DNA from: Hofstenia miamia
Taxonomy: Eukaryota > Xenacoelomorpha > Acoela
Assembly (NCBI GenBank): GCA_004352715.1
Contig: SCFE01000039.1
Span: 1,380,766 to 1,444,765 of the forward strand
Length of the DNA: 64,000 bases
Direction: 5' to 3'
The translations under genes and the position numbers were made by a program. Below the pieces are notes generated by a model that made no database searches, was not told where the DNA came from, and saw nothing but the letters and a program-made list of their open reading frames with translations. Shown here piece after piece: positions 1 through 10,935 of this stretch (its first letter is position 1; each line of letters opens with the position of its first letter).

Positions 1-69
1 AGTTAATAACTTTCCAAACTTGCTGAAGCGATTTTGCGGACTTTATTCTTTTTTAATATGACAGTTTAG

Positions 70-344
70 GCCCGTGTTTTGTTGTGCACTGATTTATTGG
101 CACGAGGAATCGATTTGGAGAACGTAGATCTGGTTGTTAACATCGACGTACCCCGCGACTGGGAAACCTATCTTCATCGAGTTGGTCGCGCAGGCAGATT
201 TGGCACAATTGGAGCCTGTGTTACATTCGTTGAAGATTCTGAATTGTTCAACTTTAATTCAATTATTCAAAAATTGAAAGTGCACGTTGCCATACTTCCT
301 GACTCTCTTCCAAGTGATCTGATTTCCATTTCAAATATTGAAGT
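70..344 (+). CDS. DDX20: DDX20/Gemin3-like DEAD-box helicase, penultimate exon (partial gene)
   Basis: This exon encodes the end of the second RecA-like helicase domain of a DEAD-box RNA helicase. Motif V (TDLLARGID) lies near the exon start and motif VI ([10 protein letters not shown]) about 30 residues on. The words [17 protein letters not shown] and the following LPDSLPS stretch resemble DDX20 (Gemin3), the helicase of the SMN complex that assembles spliceosomal snRNPs, more than other DEAD-box families. A splice acceptor (tttag) ends at base 69. I place the donor at base 345 (GTAGGT), because reading past it meets an in-frame stop at 346-348 and because its phase matches the acceptor at 6486. 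The N-terminal exons lie left of the window. The DEAD-box assignment is certain; the DDX20 subfamily call is likely. Confidence 0.82.
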
Positions 345-1047
345 GTAGGTCGCTTTTTCTAATTCGTAAATTATTTGTCCAAGGTCAATTTCATGTGGTT
401 TATTTTTACTATAATTCTTGAAATGTTCATTGAAATCGGCTTTGGATTGAATTCAGAGTATTAGTATACATGTAAATACTCAAACTACGGAAATTTTTTT
501 TTGGTATATGCTGAAGCAGCAGATTTAATAGCTTCAAGCTAAACAGTTAAATACTTTCGACGTGTACAGTTCAACTATTGTAGATAGTCCAACTAATGCT
601 ATTGGAATCGTAATGTAATGCAACAAAATTGAGTTTTTACGGGTTCTTAAATGGGTTACGGTGGGCATGAAATAATGACTATTTTTTGCAGTTTAATTTG
701 CCAATTCAGTTCGCATTTATTATTCTGCCTATTGTATGCACAGGGTGTCCACAATGTCTGGGTACATAGAATTTTAATATTATATTTATTTTCACTAAAA
801 TTTAGTAAGGCACATCAAATTATGCATTGCAAATAATGGAATCGTATTGACAATATAATTTCTTAACATTATAATTAAAAGAAATTGTTTTGTTCTAAAG
901 GTATGCATTTACCCTCTATGTGGTAGTAGTAAATAGATTTATTATAAAATATGTTACAAATTGCACTTACTTAGAGATAATAAACAAGAAAACATTTAAT
1001 CCATAGTAGCACATCAAAGTCGGAGCTCGACAGAAACAAACAAGGCG

Positions 1048-2650
1048 TCAAGAGCAAGGATCATCTTTGTTGTAATGTGATAATAACCTTTCCAAGCGAA
1101 AGGACCTCAATGTTTTTTTGAAAAGGTTTGGAGTAGTAGTAAAAATTTCGAGATCAGAGTTTCGTTGCAGGAAATTAGCCAAGATTACAACTCGATTAAA
1201 ATATAATTGAGACGTTTGTAATCTATGTAAATTGCGTGACTTAAAAAATAGCTTTGAAGAAGTGCGCACGTCTGGCCTGTTAGGGCTGTAGAGATCTAAT
1301 CCTGATGAATTAGTTTGCTTATCAACACAATATCCAAATATTGTAGGTAGTAGCTAATAGGCAAGAGCTTAGTAGAAATCAATCGATTCTTATAACCATT
1401 GAGACTGACTATCCAACTGCTACATCTGCTCTGAAATGTTTCTAAACGTGGTATATGAGTTAAGAAAGCAAACCAAACAATAATAGATAAAATCGAACTT
1501 TTGGTTGAGAGATCTTGATCTTGATCCTAGTGTTATAAGGAATGGTACGGCGAAGGCTAATAACTGCTTTGTTGGCCGTTCTAAGTATATTAGTAATATC
1601 CAATGACCAACATAGATACATTGTCATGATGTGGAATTGACAGCAACGTCGATTTTAATAAATTAAACTCCATATTGTTAGATGAAGCCCAGGCCAAGAG
1701 TAGCATGTATTATCTAAGTAAAGATGCCACAGAATTAGAGAAAAGCTTAACATCGTCGGCAAATAGTTGTGGTGTAGATGAGCAGCAAACATCGGGTAGG
1801 TCATTTATAAATGCAACAAATAGCGGCCCCAGCAATGAGCCTTGGAGTACACCAGAAGAGGAGAGTAAGAATTTCCAACAATTACTCATTGTTGACAGTT
1901 TTCAAATATGAAGTTAAAAAAGATAAATATTTTCCACCTATGCCAAACAACGCCAATTTTTCAAGTAAAATTGAATGAGATACCCTATCTAAATATAGTA
2001 TCAACGCATGATCACTAAAGCCAAAGCTATTATACAGGTTGTCTAGTAATGTTAGAAGCGGTAAAACAGTACACCGTTTGCGGATAAATCCAAATTGTGC
2101 TGATTTTAGATTACAAAGGATAATACTGTACAAACTTTTAATGATGATTCTTTCAAAAACTAAAGAAAGTTTGGATAAAAATGTATAGGACGGTAATTAG
2201 CAATGTTAGTACGTTAACCTTTCTTATGTAACGGAGTAATGTTGGATATTTTCCAATATTGTGGATATTTACCAAGATTAATGTAGTGCTTAAATAGTTG
2301 AAGCAAATTAGGAGTCAGTGCAGAACAATGCCGACGTAGAAAGTAGCCAGGTAAATTGTTGTGACGCATCCATTAGAAGAACAAACTTTCAAAGCATCCA
2401 GGACATCGTCAATATTGATATCGATGTTGTTATATAAAGAATTCTGAAGATTCACACTGACTCGAGTTTTAGCAAAGTATACAGAGATAAAATAATTGTT
2501 GAAAAGCTTAGCAATAGAATAGTAATCATTTACCTTGCCATTGTTCCAGTGCATCGATTTGGGTAAACTCTTATTGGCGAAAAGACGCATTCGATTTTAA
2601 CATTGATTAGGAGCAGACAGATGAGCAAAATTTTCATTAAAAGAAATTGT
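1048..2650 (-). pseudogene. LINE reverse transcriptase remnant
   Basis: Frames on the minus strand give successive landmarks of a LINE reverse transcriptase: the NNYF-type region before the RT (around 2500), ANYRPI (near 2240), QFGFIRKRC (near 2090), a degraded DxxKAF block followed by VSHSILLEKL (near 1975), GSLLGPLLFVAFINDLPD (near 1825) and the catalytic box LFADDVKLFS (near 1755, the FADD motif). The C-terminal part with SFRLERLLSHYN ends at 1048. Several frame changes and stops interrupt the reading, so no functional protein can be made. The family is known to copy its RNA into DNA at a nicked target. Confidence 0.82.
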
Positions 2651-3099
2651 CTCTAATTCAACTGAAATCAGTAAGTTATTGGTTAACAATTGAAACGAGC
2701 GTCTATAGCTTTGTTATACAAATCGACCGTATGCGATGTGCAGTATGGAGGTAGATTGACGAGTAAAATCCGTTTAGGTACGTAATAACATATCATGCCA
2801 GTACCCTATATTGTCTGTTGTGCAGGAATCATAATATGAGAATAAAGAAGAACCAAGTGCAGAATTCAAATCCATAAAGTATGCTTGAGAGAAGCAATAT
2901 ATAGGTTCGGATGAGACATGATAGCGAAATATACCCAAGAGGGCATTTAGATCAGGAGGAACTAATGATAATTTTTTTATAAATATAATATAACCGGCTC
3001 ATGGTCAGAAAAACTATCAGACGGTGGAATATGTCCAGAAACACATACATTGTTATCATTAAAGAATACTATTTGAGTAGGTTTCAAGTTATGCGTACG

Positions 3100-5611
3100 C
3101 ATGGACGACTTGAAATGAACACCTGGACGAATTGCTTAACTGAGCGATGTGCACTTAGAGGCCATTGTTAGAATTATTTTAAGTTAATTATCATCTATTT
3201 ATAAACTTGAAAATGCTATTTTTGCTTATAATTTATGCATATATTTTATTATTCACAAGTAGACAAATAAGTCAACTATTTATATTTTTTATTGAGAATT
3301 TTAAAGATAAAATAAAAAATATTTTAGAAATGTCCTAAAACTAGTTTTAAAATATATTGCCAATTGTATATATTTAACAAAAGCGAAAATTTAATGGATG
3401 AAACTCTAATACAAATAACACTAAGAAAATTTAGCAATCTTTTCATCACACTAGTGTTTTTTTCAGAAAGGCGCTTTGCAGTATTTTTGGCCGAACAATT
3501 GAAAAATCTTCTTACAATTGATATTCCAATGGAATCTTGATTTTCACAGCACCAAAAGGATGCAATAAATTCAAAAATGGATTCGTAATCTGCGACAGCA
3601 GCTTCAAAAATATGTTGGAACAACAACTGATTATGCTTAGAACTCATGAAAATGTTATGTGCCTTTTTGCAATCTTGTATTTCAGAAAATATTGAAAAGC
3701 TCTTTAGACAAATGCAAAAGACAATCACTCAGACTTGATAAACCACCCCTGTTAATTTGGTTTAAAAACTGCTTAACTTTATCGTTAACTAAATCAAAGT
3801 TGGGATGTTGAAACTTATCCTGCCCACATTTAAGCAGTTGCTTTTGTTTGTTTCACATTTGGCAATGTAGCCGCAATTTAATATATAACGTTATAATCAT
3901 AATCAATATTAACATCTGTATGCTCACTAATTGTATCTAGAATAGTCGTTGCATCCTTCTTTATAGAATCTATATCATGTTGGCCAGTTTTGGGCATCTC
4001 ACGCAATTCTTGTACAGAGATATTGGAAAATTTTAGCAGATAAAGATTTTATCTTTCTTTCTGAATCAAATAACTGTCGGCAAGAGATTAAATAATTGCC
4101 ACCTGATAGTTGCCTATACCAACCAAACCTTTTTTCAATAGGATAGGATTGTAAATTACCAATTAGCAAATATTTAAAGTTCAAATTTTCCAAAACATAT
4201 TGTGCAAGTTCGGGTATTGCAACACAGGTTTGCTTTAGTGCAGCTAAAGTTTCATTAGATAGACATTCAAAAAGATAAAGTATTTTGGAATCATTTACAT
4301 CTACAATGGGGTTTTTTTTGTTAATGTCGCTTTGATGTTCCTATATATCTACTAGCAACTATTTACTAGCAACTGACTTTATCATAAAACACAGAACTGT
4401 TTTACAAACATCAGCACCTTTTAAACCTGAAAATTGTCAATGTGCATATTCTATTATTTTTGCTACATATATTTCATCCATAATCAAAATGAGAAAAGTT
4501 TCATATTCTTTGAGACTTAAGAATCTTTTATGTAAATACGAATCGCTAAAGTTTTCATCACGATTTCTAGTGAGTTGTGAAATCACTGAGATCGACGTAA
4601 AATAATAAGTTTTGTTGATAAAATGAACTTATAGGCAAATCGTTTTTTCGTGCTCTTTCACCAATCCTGCTGCTGCCGTTGGTGGATTCCGTTTTATTTC
4701 TTTGCCCAAATTTAAATATGTTGAAAGGCCGTCAAAAATAGACGGAACTGTACCACATTTCAATCGTCTAAATTAAACAGTCTCAACATCTTATCTTCAC
4801 TCAATAGTCAAATGCAAAACAATACTTAATATTGGAGTTATTTGAGATAAAATTGAACTATAATTCACAATATTTATTATCCCTTCAGTGAAAAAAATTT
4901 ATTTTGAAATTTAGTTATTAATTACTAAACGAACATGTTAAACAAAGAAAGTATTCGACAGCCCTCATCTGTTATTTTATTTATTGTCATTATGGCATTA
5001 GTATTGGAGCAAAATGTTAGCATAAATTGCACAGCACATAAAATTGTCAACGATTAAAATAATGATTTAAATAAATAAATGAAATACAAGTTAACATAAT
5101 CATTAATAATAATAAATATAGCTTCGACTAGCTTTCTTGTCACTTGCTAACTTGGTTGACCTTGAAACATCTTGTCACAATGATCGTAAAGAAAATCAGT
5201 TTCTAAGAAATGCTTAGAACACAATCTATTGTTAGCAGTTGCTTTAAAATTACAACGAGATATTCTTTTAATCCACTTTTGCAATAAGTCTTTATCGTCC
5301 AGAGAAAATCTGTGAAATGAAATATTAGTGTCATTGTTCGATTTGTATCCACTTTTACAGTTATGGGCTGCGCATTTGTTCACCATGATATTATAGTAAA
5401 CGATGTGATAGCAGGTTAAAGCATTGATCCAAACGCAAGTGCACAACTGCGAGGGTAAATTCTTCTATAGTCTCTAGAGGGCTAGTGATCAGCAAGACAA
5501 GTGCGATGCAATTGATTGCTTCTGTTGAAGTGCAATGGCCTCCAAATGTACAAATAAGCATCATTAACACGCTCAGCAATTTGTCCAGGTGTTTATTTCG
5601 AGTCGTCCATG
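3100..5611 (-). mobile_element. P-type (THAP) DNA transposon inserted in the LINE
   Basis: The element is bounded by imperfect terminal inverted repeats of about 38 bp: the left end starts CATGGACGACTTGAAAT at 3100, and the reverse complement of the right end starts CATGGACGACTCGAAAT at 5611. Both continue with AACACCTGGAC. The flanks are GCGTACG (3093-3099) and GCGTAGG (5612-5618), a likely 7-8 bp target duplication with one mismatch; P elements are known to make 8-bp duplications. The inside carries a THAP domain and P-type transposase pieces on the minus strand. Interrupted LINE endonuclease sequence lies on both sides (FPT before, RTHNLKPTQIV after). Confidence 0.82.
3990..5386 (-). pseudogene. 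THAP/P-element transposase remnant
   Basis: The first exon-like piece starts at ATG 5384-5386 and encodes a THAP zinc finger: CAAHNC, then FHRFSL, WIKRI, and the closing CSKHF, giving the C2CH ligand set. Further down the minus strand (about 4570-4380) come LHKRFLSLKEYETFL and DEIYVAKIIEY, typical of the RNase-H-like catalytic core. Near 4320-4020 come NLQSYPIEKRFGWYRQ and SGGNYLISCRQLFDSE, the conserved C-terminal block of P/THAP9 transposases. Between these are stops, frame changes and non-coding stretches. A downstream minus frame at 3728-3324 may be more of the same gene but shows no motif I recognise. Confidence 0.8.
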
Positions 5612-5630
5612 GCGTAGGAAAATGTATTAA

Positions 5631-6210
5631 TTAGATACGTTGAGGAGAGTCAAGATAATCTAAGATCATACCATCGTAGTAGAGAAGGGAAAAATTTTCG
5701 GACCAGTCAACTTCAGGTAAATTGAAATCACCACATATGGCAATTGTTTGATCTTGAAATATCAGGAGTTTGGATTTGCAAAAATTATCGAAGAAATCCA
5801 AAGCTAAGTCATTGCAAAATGTAATATCTTGAAGACATAGACGATAATGATCATAAACAGGAGGATTATAGATACATAGGAAGAGAAGAGAGTTATTGCT
5901 GAATTCTAAAATACAGCCACAAGCAAAGTCAATATTCGAATCAAGAGGAACCTTGTTTACATTTAGCGTTTCGCAAATAATTAAATTCGTCAGTTTTTCT
6001 TTCGTCGACACAGGTTGTACAGAATGTCAAGAAATGCTTTTTATGATGTATTAATGAGGCAATGCAATTAGAAGAAAAGCCTGTACAATTCCTCGGAAGA
6101 TGTAACGATTTATTACATAGAGCACATAAAAATCGTCTTGTTTCATCGTTGATATTTAAATTGCACGTATTACATAAATTATTACTAGTTGTGTTTATCA
6201 TTGTTTTCAA
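5631..6210 (-). pseudogene. LINE 5' part: PHD-like finger and endonuclease fragment
   Basis: The 6210-5941 minus frame carries a cysteine/histidine array (CNTCN, CALCNK, H, C..C, with a final CTTC) like the PHD-type fingers found in ORF1 proteins of some LINEs. An overlapping frame (6011-5631) carries endonuclease words CIYNPP and ICGDFNLPEVDW, the metal-binding and catalytic Asp/Asn block of the EEP fold. The direct junction of the two regions in different frames means an internal deletion. The endonuclease breaks off at 5631, where the P-type element begins, and resumes near 3099. Confidence 0.78.
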
Positions 6211-6486
6211 CCGACTGTCCTCGGAGAAAGCAAATATACCTGTTCTCAGACTTTGTTGGCACCCTGTATTATCACAGGTATAATAATTTGATTTTCATTT
6301 CAAAATAATCCACTTGGGAATTCTAGTGTTTAGTCACTTCTGACACATTTCCTTGTCATACTAATAATATTTATATTTTATCATTACTAATTAATTTGCC
6401 TAATATATTTTTTAGTTGGTTTTGCATTGGAACACTGTAAATTTTTAGTAAATAAATGTTGATTTAAATAAGCGTATATGATTTAG

Positions 6487-6967
6487 GAAGGCATTCTCAT
6501 CGTCTTTTAAAGGAAAACCTCAAGAATCTCAAAGTTCTTCTGACCCTTCATTGTCACTCAGTCCATCTAAAGTTGAAAAGAATAATTTTTCTCTAACCCA
6601 TGCTGTTCAAAATTCCTTGTTGTCTGAAGTCATAGAAAAATATGAAGAGCGAAGACTGAAGCCTCAAACCTTTAGACAAATTAATGTTTCTAAATTATCT
6701 GCTGAAACCGTCAACAGTGCTTTTGAATCGTTCATTACATCAGGCAATTTCACATGCCCTGAATTCATAGATTGTGTTTCCGAGATTTTGCCACCTTGTC
6801 CACCGTTAAAGACTCTTCGTGATATCTTCTCTGAAGAGCCTAGTAAGGCTTCAATGCAATCCATGTCCACACAAACTCTACATGTACAAACCTATCCCTC
6901 GCCATTTTCACACCAACAATCGCCTTATATTGAAGGAATGCTAAAGTTATATTATCAAACATTTTAG
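6487..6967 (+). CDS. DDX20: DDX20/Gemin3-like helicase, terminal exon
   Basis: The terminal coding exon starts after the acceptor TTTAG and ends at TAG (6965-6967). The leading G completes a codon with the last two bases of the exon ending at 344, then the frame stays open for about 160 codons. The tail is Ser/Gln-rich with no known domain; a stretch around VIEKYEERR is predicted helical. DDX20 proteins have a poorly conserved C-terminal tail that binds other SMN-complex members, so weak conservation is expected. The assignment rests on the long open frame, correct phase and position immediately downstream of the helicase exon. No poly(A) signal was found close by. Confidence 0.68.
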
Positions 6968-9046
6968 TCATTATTGAAATTTGATTTGAATTTGAAGTTA
7001 CCATTTTTGAAATGTGTAATAGTCTGGAAATGTACCATTAATAATCATCAATTTAGTTATGGTTCTTGCCGAAATTCAATGTTGATTTTTTTCATTTAAT
7101 GCTCATTGTGTCCAAAATTAATTCTGGGATATTTCGTTATTTCAATAACACTGGATAATTTAGTTATACACCCCTCTCCCAACGTTTCCCCAATTCTTAA
7201 AGTTTACAACAGCGTCTTCAACTTGTTCATTATTAGTCCTTATACAACGAACCCTTTCTGTTTTCGGAGGATTGGAAGCCGCTACTGCTGCATATTTTAA
7301 GCGACATGTACATGAGAACATGTTAAAAAAGTAGAGCCGCCATAAAAATTTATTCGTATTTTACAGGCCTTGGTAAAAATGTGTTGTTCTATTATAGGGG
7401 CTCGCTGTGTAGTAGAAAATCAGTAATATTAGCAGAGAAATTTTCTACTGAAATTTTGTCACTTCATTGATGTAGCTTGGAGAGGATTAACAGAATTTAT
7501 TGTGATTGTCTTGCAAACCAACTACACGTGATTAGTAGCCTTGATCGCGAGTATACATGTATAATTACCCTTAATTTAACATTGCTGTTGCTTTTTGCCT
7601 ACCTAGTGTTAAACAATACACACATTATATTACCCTATATTGCATATTGTACATTTAATGAAACAATTACACTGTGTAAAATTGAAGGAACACAACCATG
7701 TTGTTTCAACAGAAACATGAATATATCTCGCGAATAACACCGGTAAATAGGCGCCATTATGTTCGAAATGAAAAATTATCATTTTGAATTCAAGATTCCG
7801 AGCAACAAAAGTACTATCCTATTTCTGAAATTTCAAAGATAAATTTTACATCTTTAAAATATATATATATATATATATATACATACATATATACATTCAT
7901 ACATACATACATAAAGTATATATATATATATATATATTTTATAAGTAAGCTTTTATGCTATGGAAAAAATAGTTTTTGCATACATAAATGCCGCATTTGT
8001 AGCCACATTTTTACCTAAAATAGATAGACAATTTCTTGTTTCTTTAAAGCAACATGCTTTTGCGAAAATATTCTAGTTAGCTAAGCACCTACATATTGTT
8101 TATATGGACGATTCAAAACCCATTTTCCTCAATATTTTTTTGTTTTCAGTCAACATGATTGTCAGGAATTTATATGGTGCTAGAAAAACCACATAATTTG
8201 ACTGCTCAAAGATTACATTCAAGTAATATTGATTCTTGAGTAAACCAGTCTGTCTTAAAAGCGGCTGGAAACATTGTTTGACCTTGTTACAGAATTTTCC
8301 GATAGCATGGGTTGTACTTTCACAATTGGTACCCTGGTGTTGAACTTCACAATCAGGGTATAGTTTACCTTTGAACAGTGTGGTAGATGGAAAGAAAAGC
8401 AGATGCAAACATCCAGCATGTCATCAAATTAACAGAGTATTTTGTGAAGAATTTCAAATGAACTTATACGTTACTACTGAAGTTTTTTCATGCAGAACAA
8501 TGGACATTGTTTACAGTGATTTTATCCCACATAGAATATTATTTTGATATTCTTAGAACTGAAACACTAACATGTATTTTCTTATTCAAGTTAATGGTTA
8601 GTTAAGAATATGTATTAACCAAAAATTTGGTATACATGTATGCCTAATTGCATAACATTGCTTAAAGGAAACAATGTCACAGAAATTCCTACAAATTTTA
8701 TTGAGAAAAAAACTTTAGTTTTAATAATTGCATATATTTTAATTAAAATTTCTTTTTATTGTAATATATTTAATTCATCATGCAATCCATGATTAAGTGT
8801 ATAAATTAATATTCGAAATACGGTATTTTCGGATAGGATATCAAAGTACTATAATCAACAAGAATTTAAACTAATTTGCTGTTTTATTGCTTGTTCATCT
8901 TAAAACCTTTGTACAATACATTGAAAGCCAAAACAATCAGATTGGGATTACTGAGATTGATGAAGTGAGCAGTGTAAGGTAGACTTAATATTTGAAATAT
9001 TACCGAAATTAGTTGCACTTAAGAAGTTGTCTCAATTGTTTTCAAT
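6968..9046. other. Intergenic, no recognised gene
   Basis: This is AT-rich sequence downstream of the helicase gene. Short open frames at 7477-7737 (+) and 8100-8408 (-) have no motif or family resemblance that I can see. The only structured sequence is the (TA)n/(TACA)n array at 7859-7937 and an 11-bp inverted repeat around 7410-7455 (TAGTAGAAAAT / ATTTTCTACT). Confidence 0.5.
7859..7937. repeat. Compound (TA)n/(CATA)n microsatellite
   Basis: Two TA tracts flank a run of CATA units. It is one of more than ten TA-rich microsatellites in the window. Confidence 0.95.
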
Positions 9047-9712
9047 CAGGGCTTTCAAATCAAATTATGAAAAATTGAAAATTCAAACTTCAAGCCAAAT
9101 TGTGAAGGCTAATGAGTAACTTTAGCATTCAAATTTTGCAAAATTTCAACATCAACGCTTTATTAAATTTTTCCAATTTATTTTTTTTAGTAAAATTATT
9201 AAAATTACTTTTTTGTTAAATATTGTAAACGGAAACATCTGCCTGATGGCTTTATAATTCATCTCATTTCATAAATCCTTCACTTAAATATAACTTGTTC
9301 TAGCATGTTTGATAAATAAGCAAATAGTGAACACATTTTGTAAACTGTGACTATCATATGTATGTTGTTCTGTTTTGCTGATTTATCTGGAATAAATAAA
9401 TGACAGGGTATTTACTGCAATTTTCATGGCTCTATGTATTATGCACAGTAATCATCTTTTTATATAGAGAATCGACTATGTATGTTGAAGTTATGTTCTA
9501 GTATGCACTCCATATAGTTTCAAAACTATAGGTAAAATGTGGTTTTGAGGCCACCTCATTGTTATTGTATATTGAACTATATTTTCGCCTAATAAATAGG
9601 CATTTCTTTTGTATGTAAGAATTTTTTCTAAGAAATAGCACATTTTAAACCAAACTTTGAATTAAAAAAAATTTACAAATCAAAGTTTGAAAGTCAAACT
9701 TTCAAAGCCATG
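9047..9712. mobile_element. Putative non-autonomous hAT-like element
   Basis: The left end reads CAGGGCTTTCAAATC at 9047. The reverse complement of the right end reads CATGGCTTTGAAAGT at 9712, matching at 11 of the first 13 bases. The flanks are TTTTCAAT (9039-9046) and TATTCAAA (9713-9720), which agree at 6 of 8 positions and could be an aged 8-bp target duplication of the kind hAT elements make. The 666-bp interior is non-coding and AT-rich. Both ends are degenerate, so the call is tentative. Confidence 0.45.
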
Positions 9713-9867
9713 TATTCAAATGCTTATTGAATGATTGAATTCCTTTGCAAAAATCTTCGAAAAACTAATATTTGACCAAATATTTGTATAACAACTCAAT
9801 TCGGCTTTACGCTACTGAAAATTGGAGATCTCGATGACATCCATTTTGTCAAAATTGCTTCTATTGA

Positions 9868-10030
9868 TTTTAGTAAAACCATTAGACTAAAAGAATATAT
9901 TTTCCCTCTAAATATGCATTATTTAATTAAAAGATATCTTTTCATTAAATAATGCATATTTGGAGAGAAATTTTTAAATTGACGATGCTCAAGTTGAGCG
10001 AAAATATCTTTTAGTCTGTTTTTACTAAAA
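9868..10030. repeat. 163-bp near-palindrome (hairpin)
   Basis: The outer arms are TTTTAGTAAAA (9868) and TTTTACTAAAA (ending 10030), continuing inward with GACTAAAAGA and its complement. The inner arms CTAAATATGCATTATTTAA and TTAAATAATGCATATTTGG are nearly perfect. The centre AAAAGATATCTTTT is itself a palindrome. The right arm has an extra block of about 30 bp that contains the small palindrome GCTCAAGTTGAGC. It could be a foldback transposon or a rearranged duplication. Confidence 0.85.
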
Positions 10031-10054
10031 TTATTAAAGCTCCATAACAGCAAA

Positions 10055-10600
10055 AAGAAGTTATTCTATTAATTTGTCCAAAGCATTTGATTCCATTGAT
10101 CATTATGTTCTTCTTAGAAAATTAGAACACATTGGTTTCTATTCTAATTTTTACATTTAATAAGGTGCTAATTAAGTGATCTTTTTTAAATAGTAAAGGT
10201 CAATGGTATTGTTTCTAACTGGGGCAAAACTTACAAAGGTGTTCAATAAGGCGCTATTTTTGGGCCTCTGCTTTTCTCGTTGTATTGAATGATTTAAATG
10301 TAAATTTAAACAAAGATTGTGGAATAGTGCAGTATTCTAATGATACGTGTATATACATATGCACACATGATAATCAAATAGAAACATTAAGTAGTAAATT
10401 AGAAACAAATCTCTCTCAACTACTAAGATATTTTATATGCACTATTTCACTGTATATCCCTCTAAAATAAAATTCTGTGTCATGTCTCCCTTTCATAAAG
10501 ATAATCAATCACTTCTTAATTTTTTCGGTGTCAAAAATTACACAAATTGAATCCTTCAAATATTTTGGAGCAACAATCGATAATAAATTTTTTGGGCAAA
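10055..10600 (+). pseudogene. LINE reverse transcriptase fragment
   Basis: The plus strand gives LSKAFDSIDHYVLLRKL (near 10075), then a GVQxGAIFGPLLFSLY block (near 10245), then IVQYSNDTCIY in place of the YADDT catalytic box (near 10330), then FKYFGATIDN (near 10555). These are consecutive reverse transcriptase motifs of a Jockey/CR1-like LINE. The catalytic box has lost its Asp pair (SND instead of ADD) and stops interrupt the frame, so this is a dead fragment on the opposite strand to the LINE remnants on either side. A related word (SIDFSKTI) occurs just left of the palindrome at 9858. Confidence 0.75.
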
Positions 10601-10935
10601 AATATTGACACAATTTTTTTAGAAAATGAAAAAACTAAATTTCATGCAAGAAAATTTTCCGTTATTTTTCAGCTAATTTCAATTTTGAAATTTTTTTAAG
10701 ATAAATTAGGGTAGAATCTTTTCCCCTACTATAAATATGGTTAATATCAATTACTGGATTTAAATGATCAGTCCACTGCATCGAAAATCACAAAATAAAA
10801 TATTGCTTCTAAGAGAAAAAAACATTTGTCAAACATTCAAGTAAATGTAAAAATAGAGAAAATTGATAAACTAAATACATCAATAAGAAAACGAGAGTTA
10901 ATTAATTCTGCCCGGAAGGAACATGTATTGGTCAT

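Larger units (their letters stand above)
905..6260 (-). mobile_element. Decayed non-LTR retrotransposon (Jockey/CR1-like LINE), interrupted by a P element
   Basis: Read on the minus strand the parts are in LINE order: a Cys-rich PHD-like finger of an ORF1-type protein (about 6210-5995), the central part of an apurinic-like endonuclease (6011-5631), the endonuclease C-terminus with the SDH-type motif (FSDHEPV, about 3095-2985), reverse transcriptase (about 2650-1680), and the C-terminal FKKTLRSFRLERL region (1269-1048). A 3'UTR-like stretch follows to about 905. Frameshifts and stops are frequent, and most of the endonuclease N-terminus is missing. The outer limits are approximate because no target duplication was recognised. 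Confidence 0.8.
345..6486 (+). other. Intron of the DDX20-like gene, filled by nested transposons
   Basis: This 6142-bp intron runs from donor GTAGGT at 345 to acceptor TTTAG ending at 6486. Bases 345 to about 905 hold no recognisable feature, apart from a mariner-like word CAGGGTGTCC near 741. From about 905 to 6260 it is occupied by a decayed LINE on the minus strand, which is itself interrupted by a P-type element at 3100-5611. The stretch 6260-6486 is plain AT-rich sequence. Additional small exons cannot be excluded, but the phases of the two flanking exons match directly (phase 2). Confidence 0.7.

Noticed and set aside
1675-1911. Plus-strand 78-codon frame
   Set aside because: It is the antisense of the LINE reverse transcriptase catalytic region (LFADDVK on the minus strand).
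6664-6870. Minus-strand frame opposite the helicase terminal exon
   Set aside because: Shadow of the plus-strand coding frame; no motif.
8100-8408. 102-codon minus frame considered as a small gene
   Set aside because: No recognisable motif and typical of chance frames in this composition.
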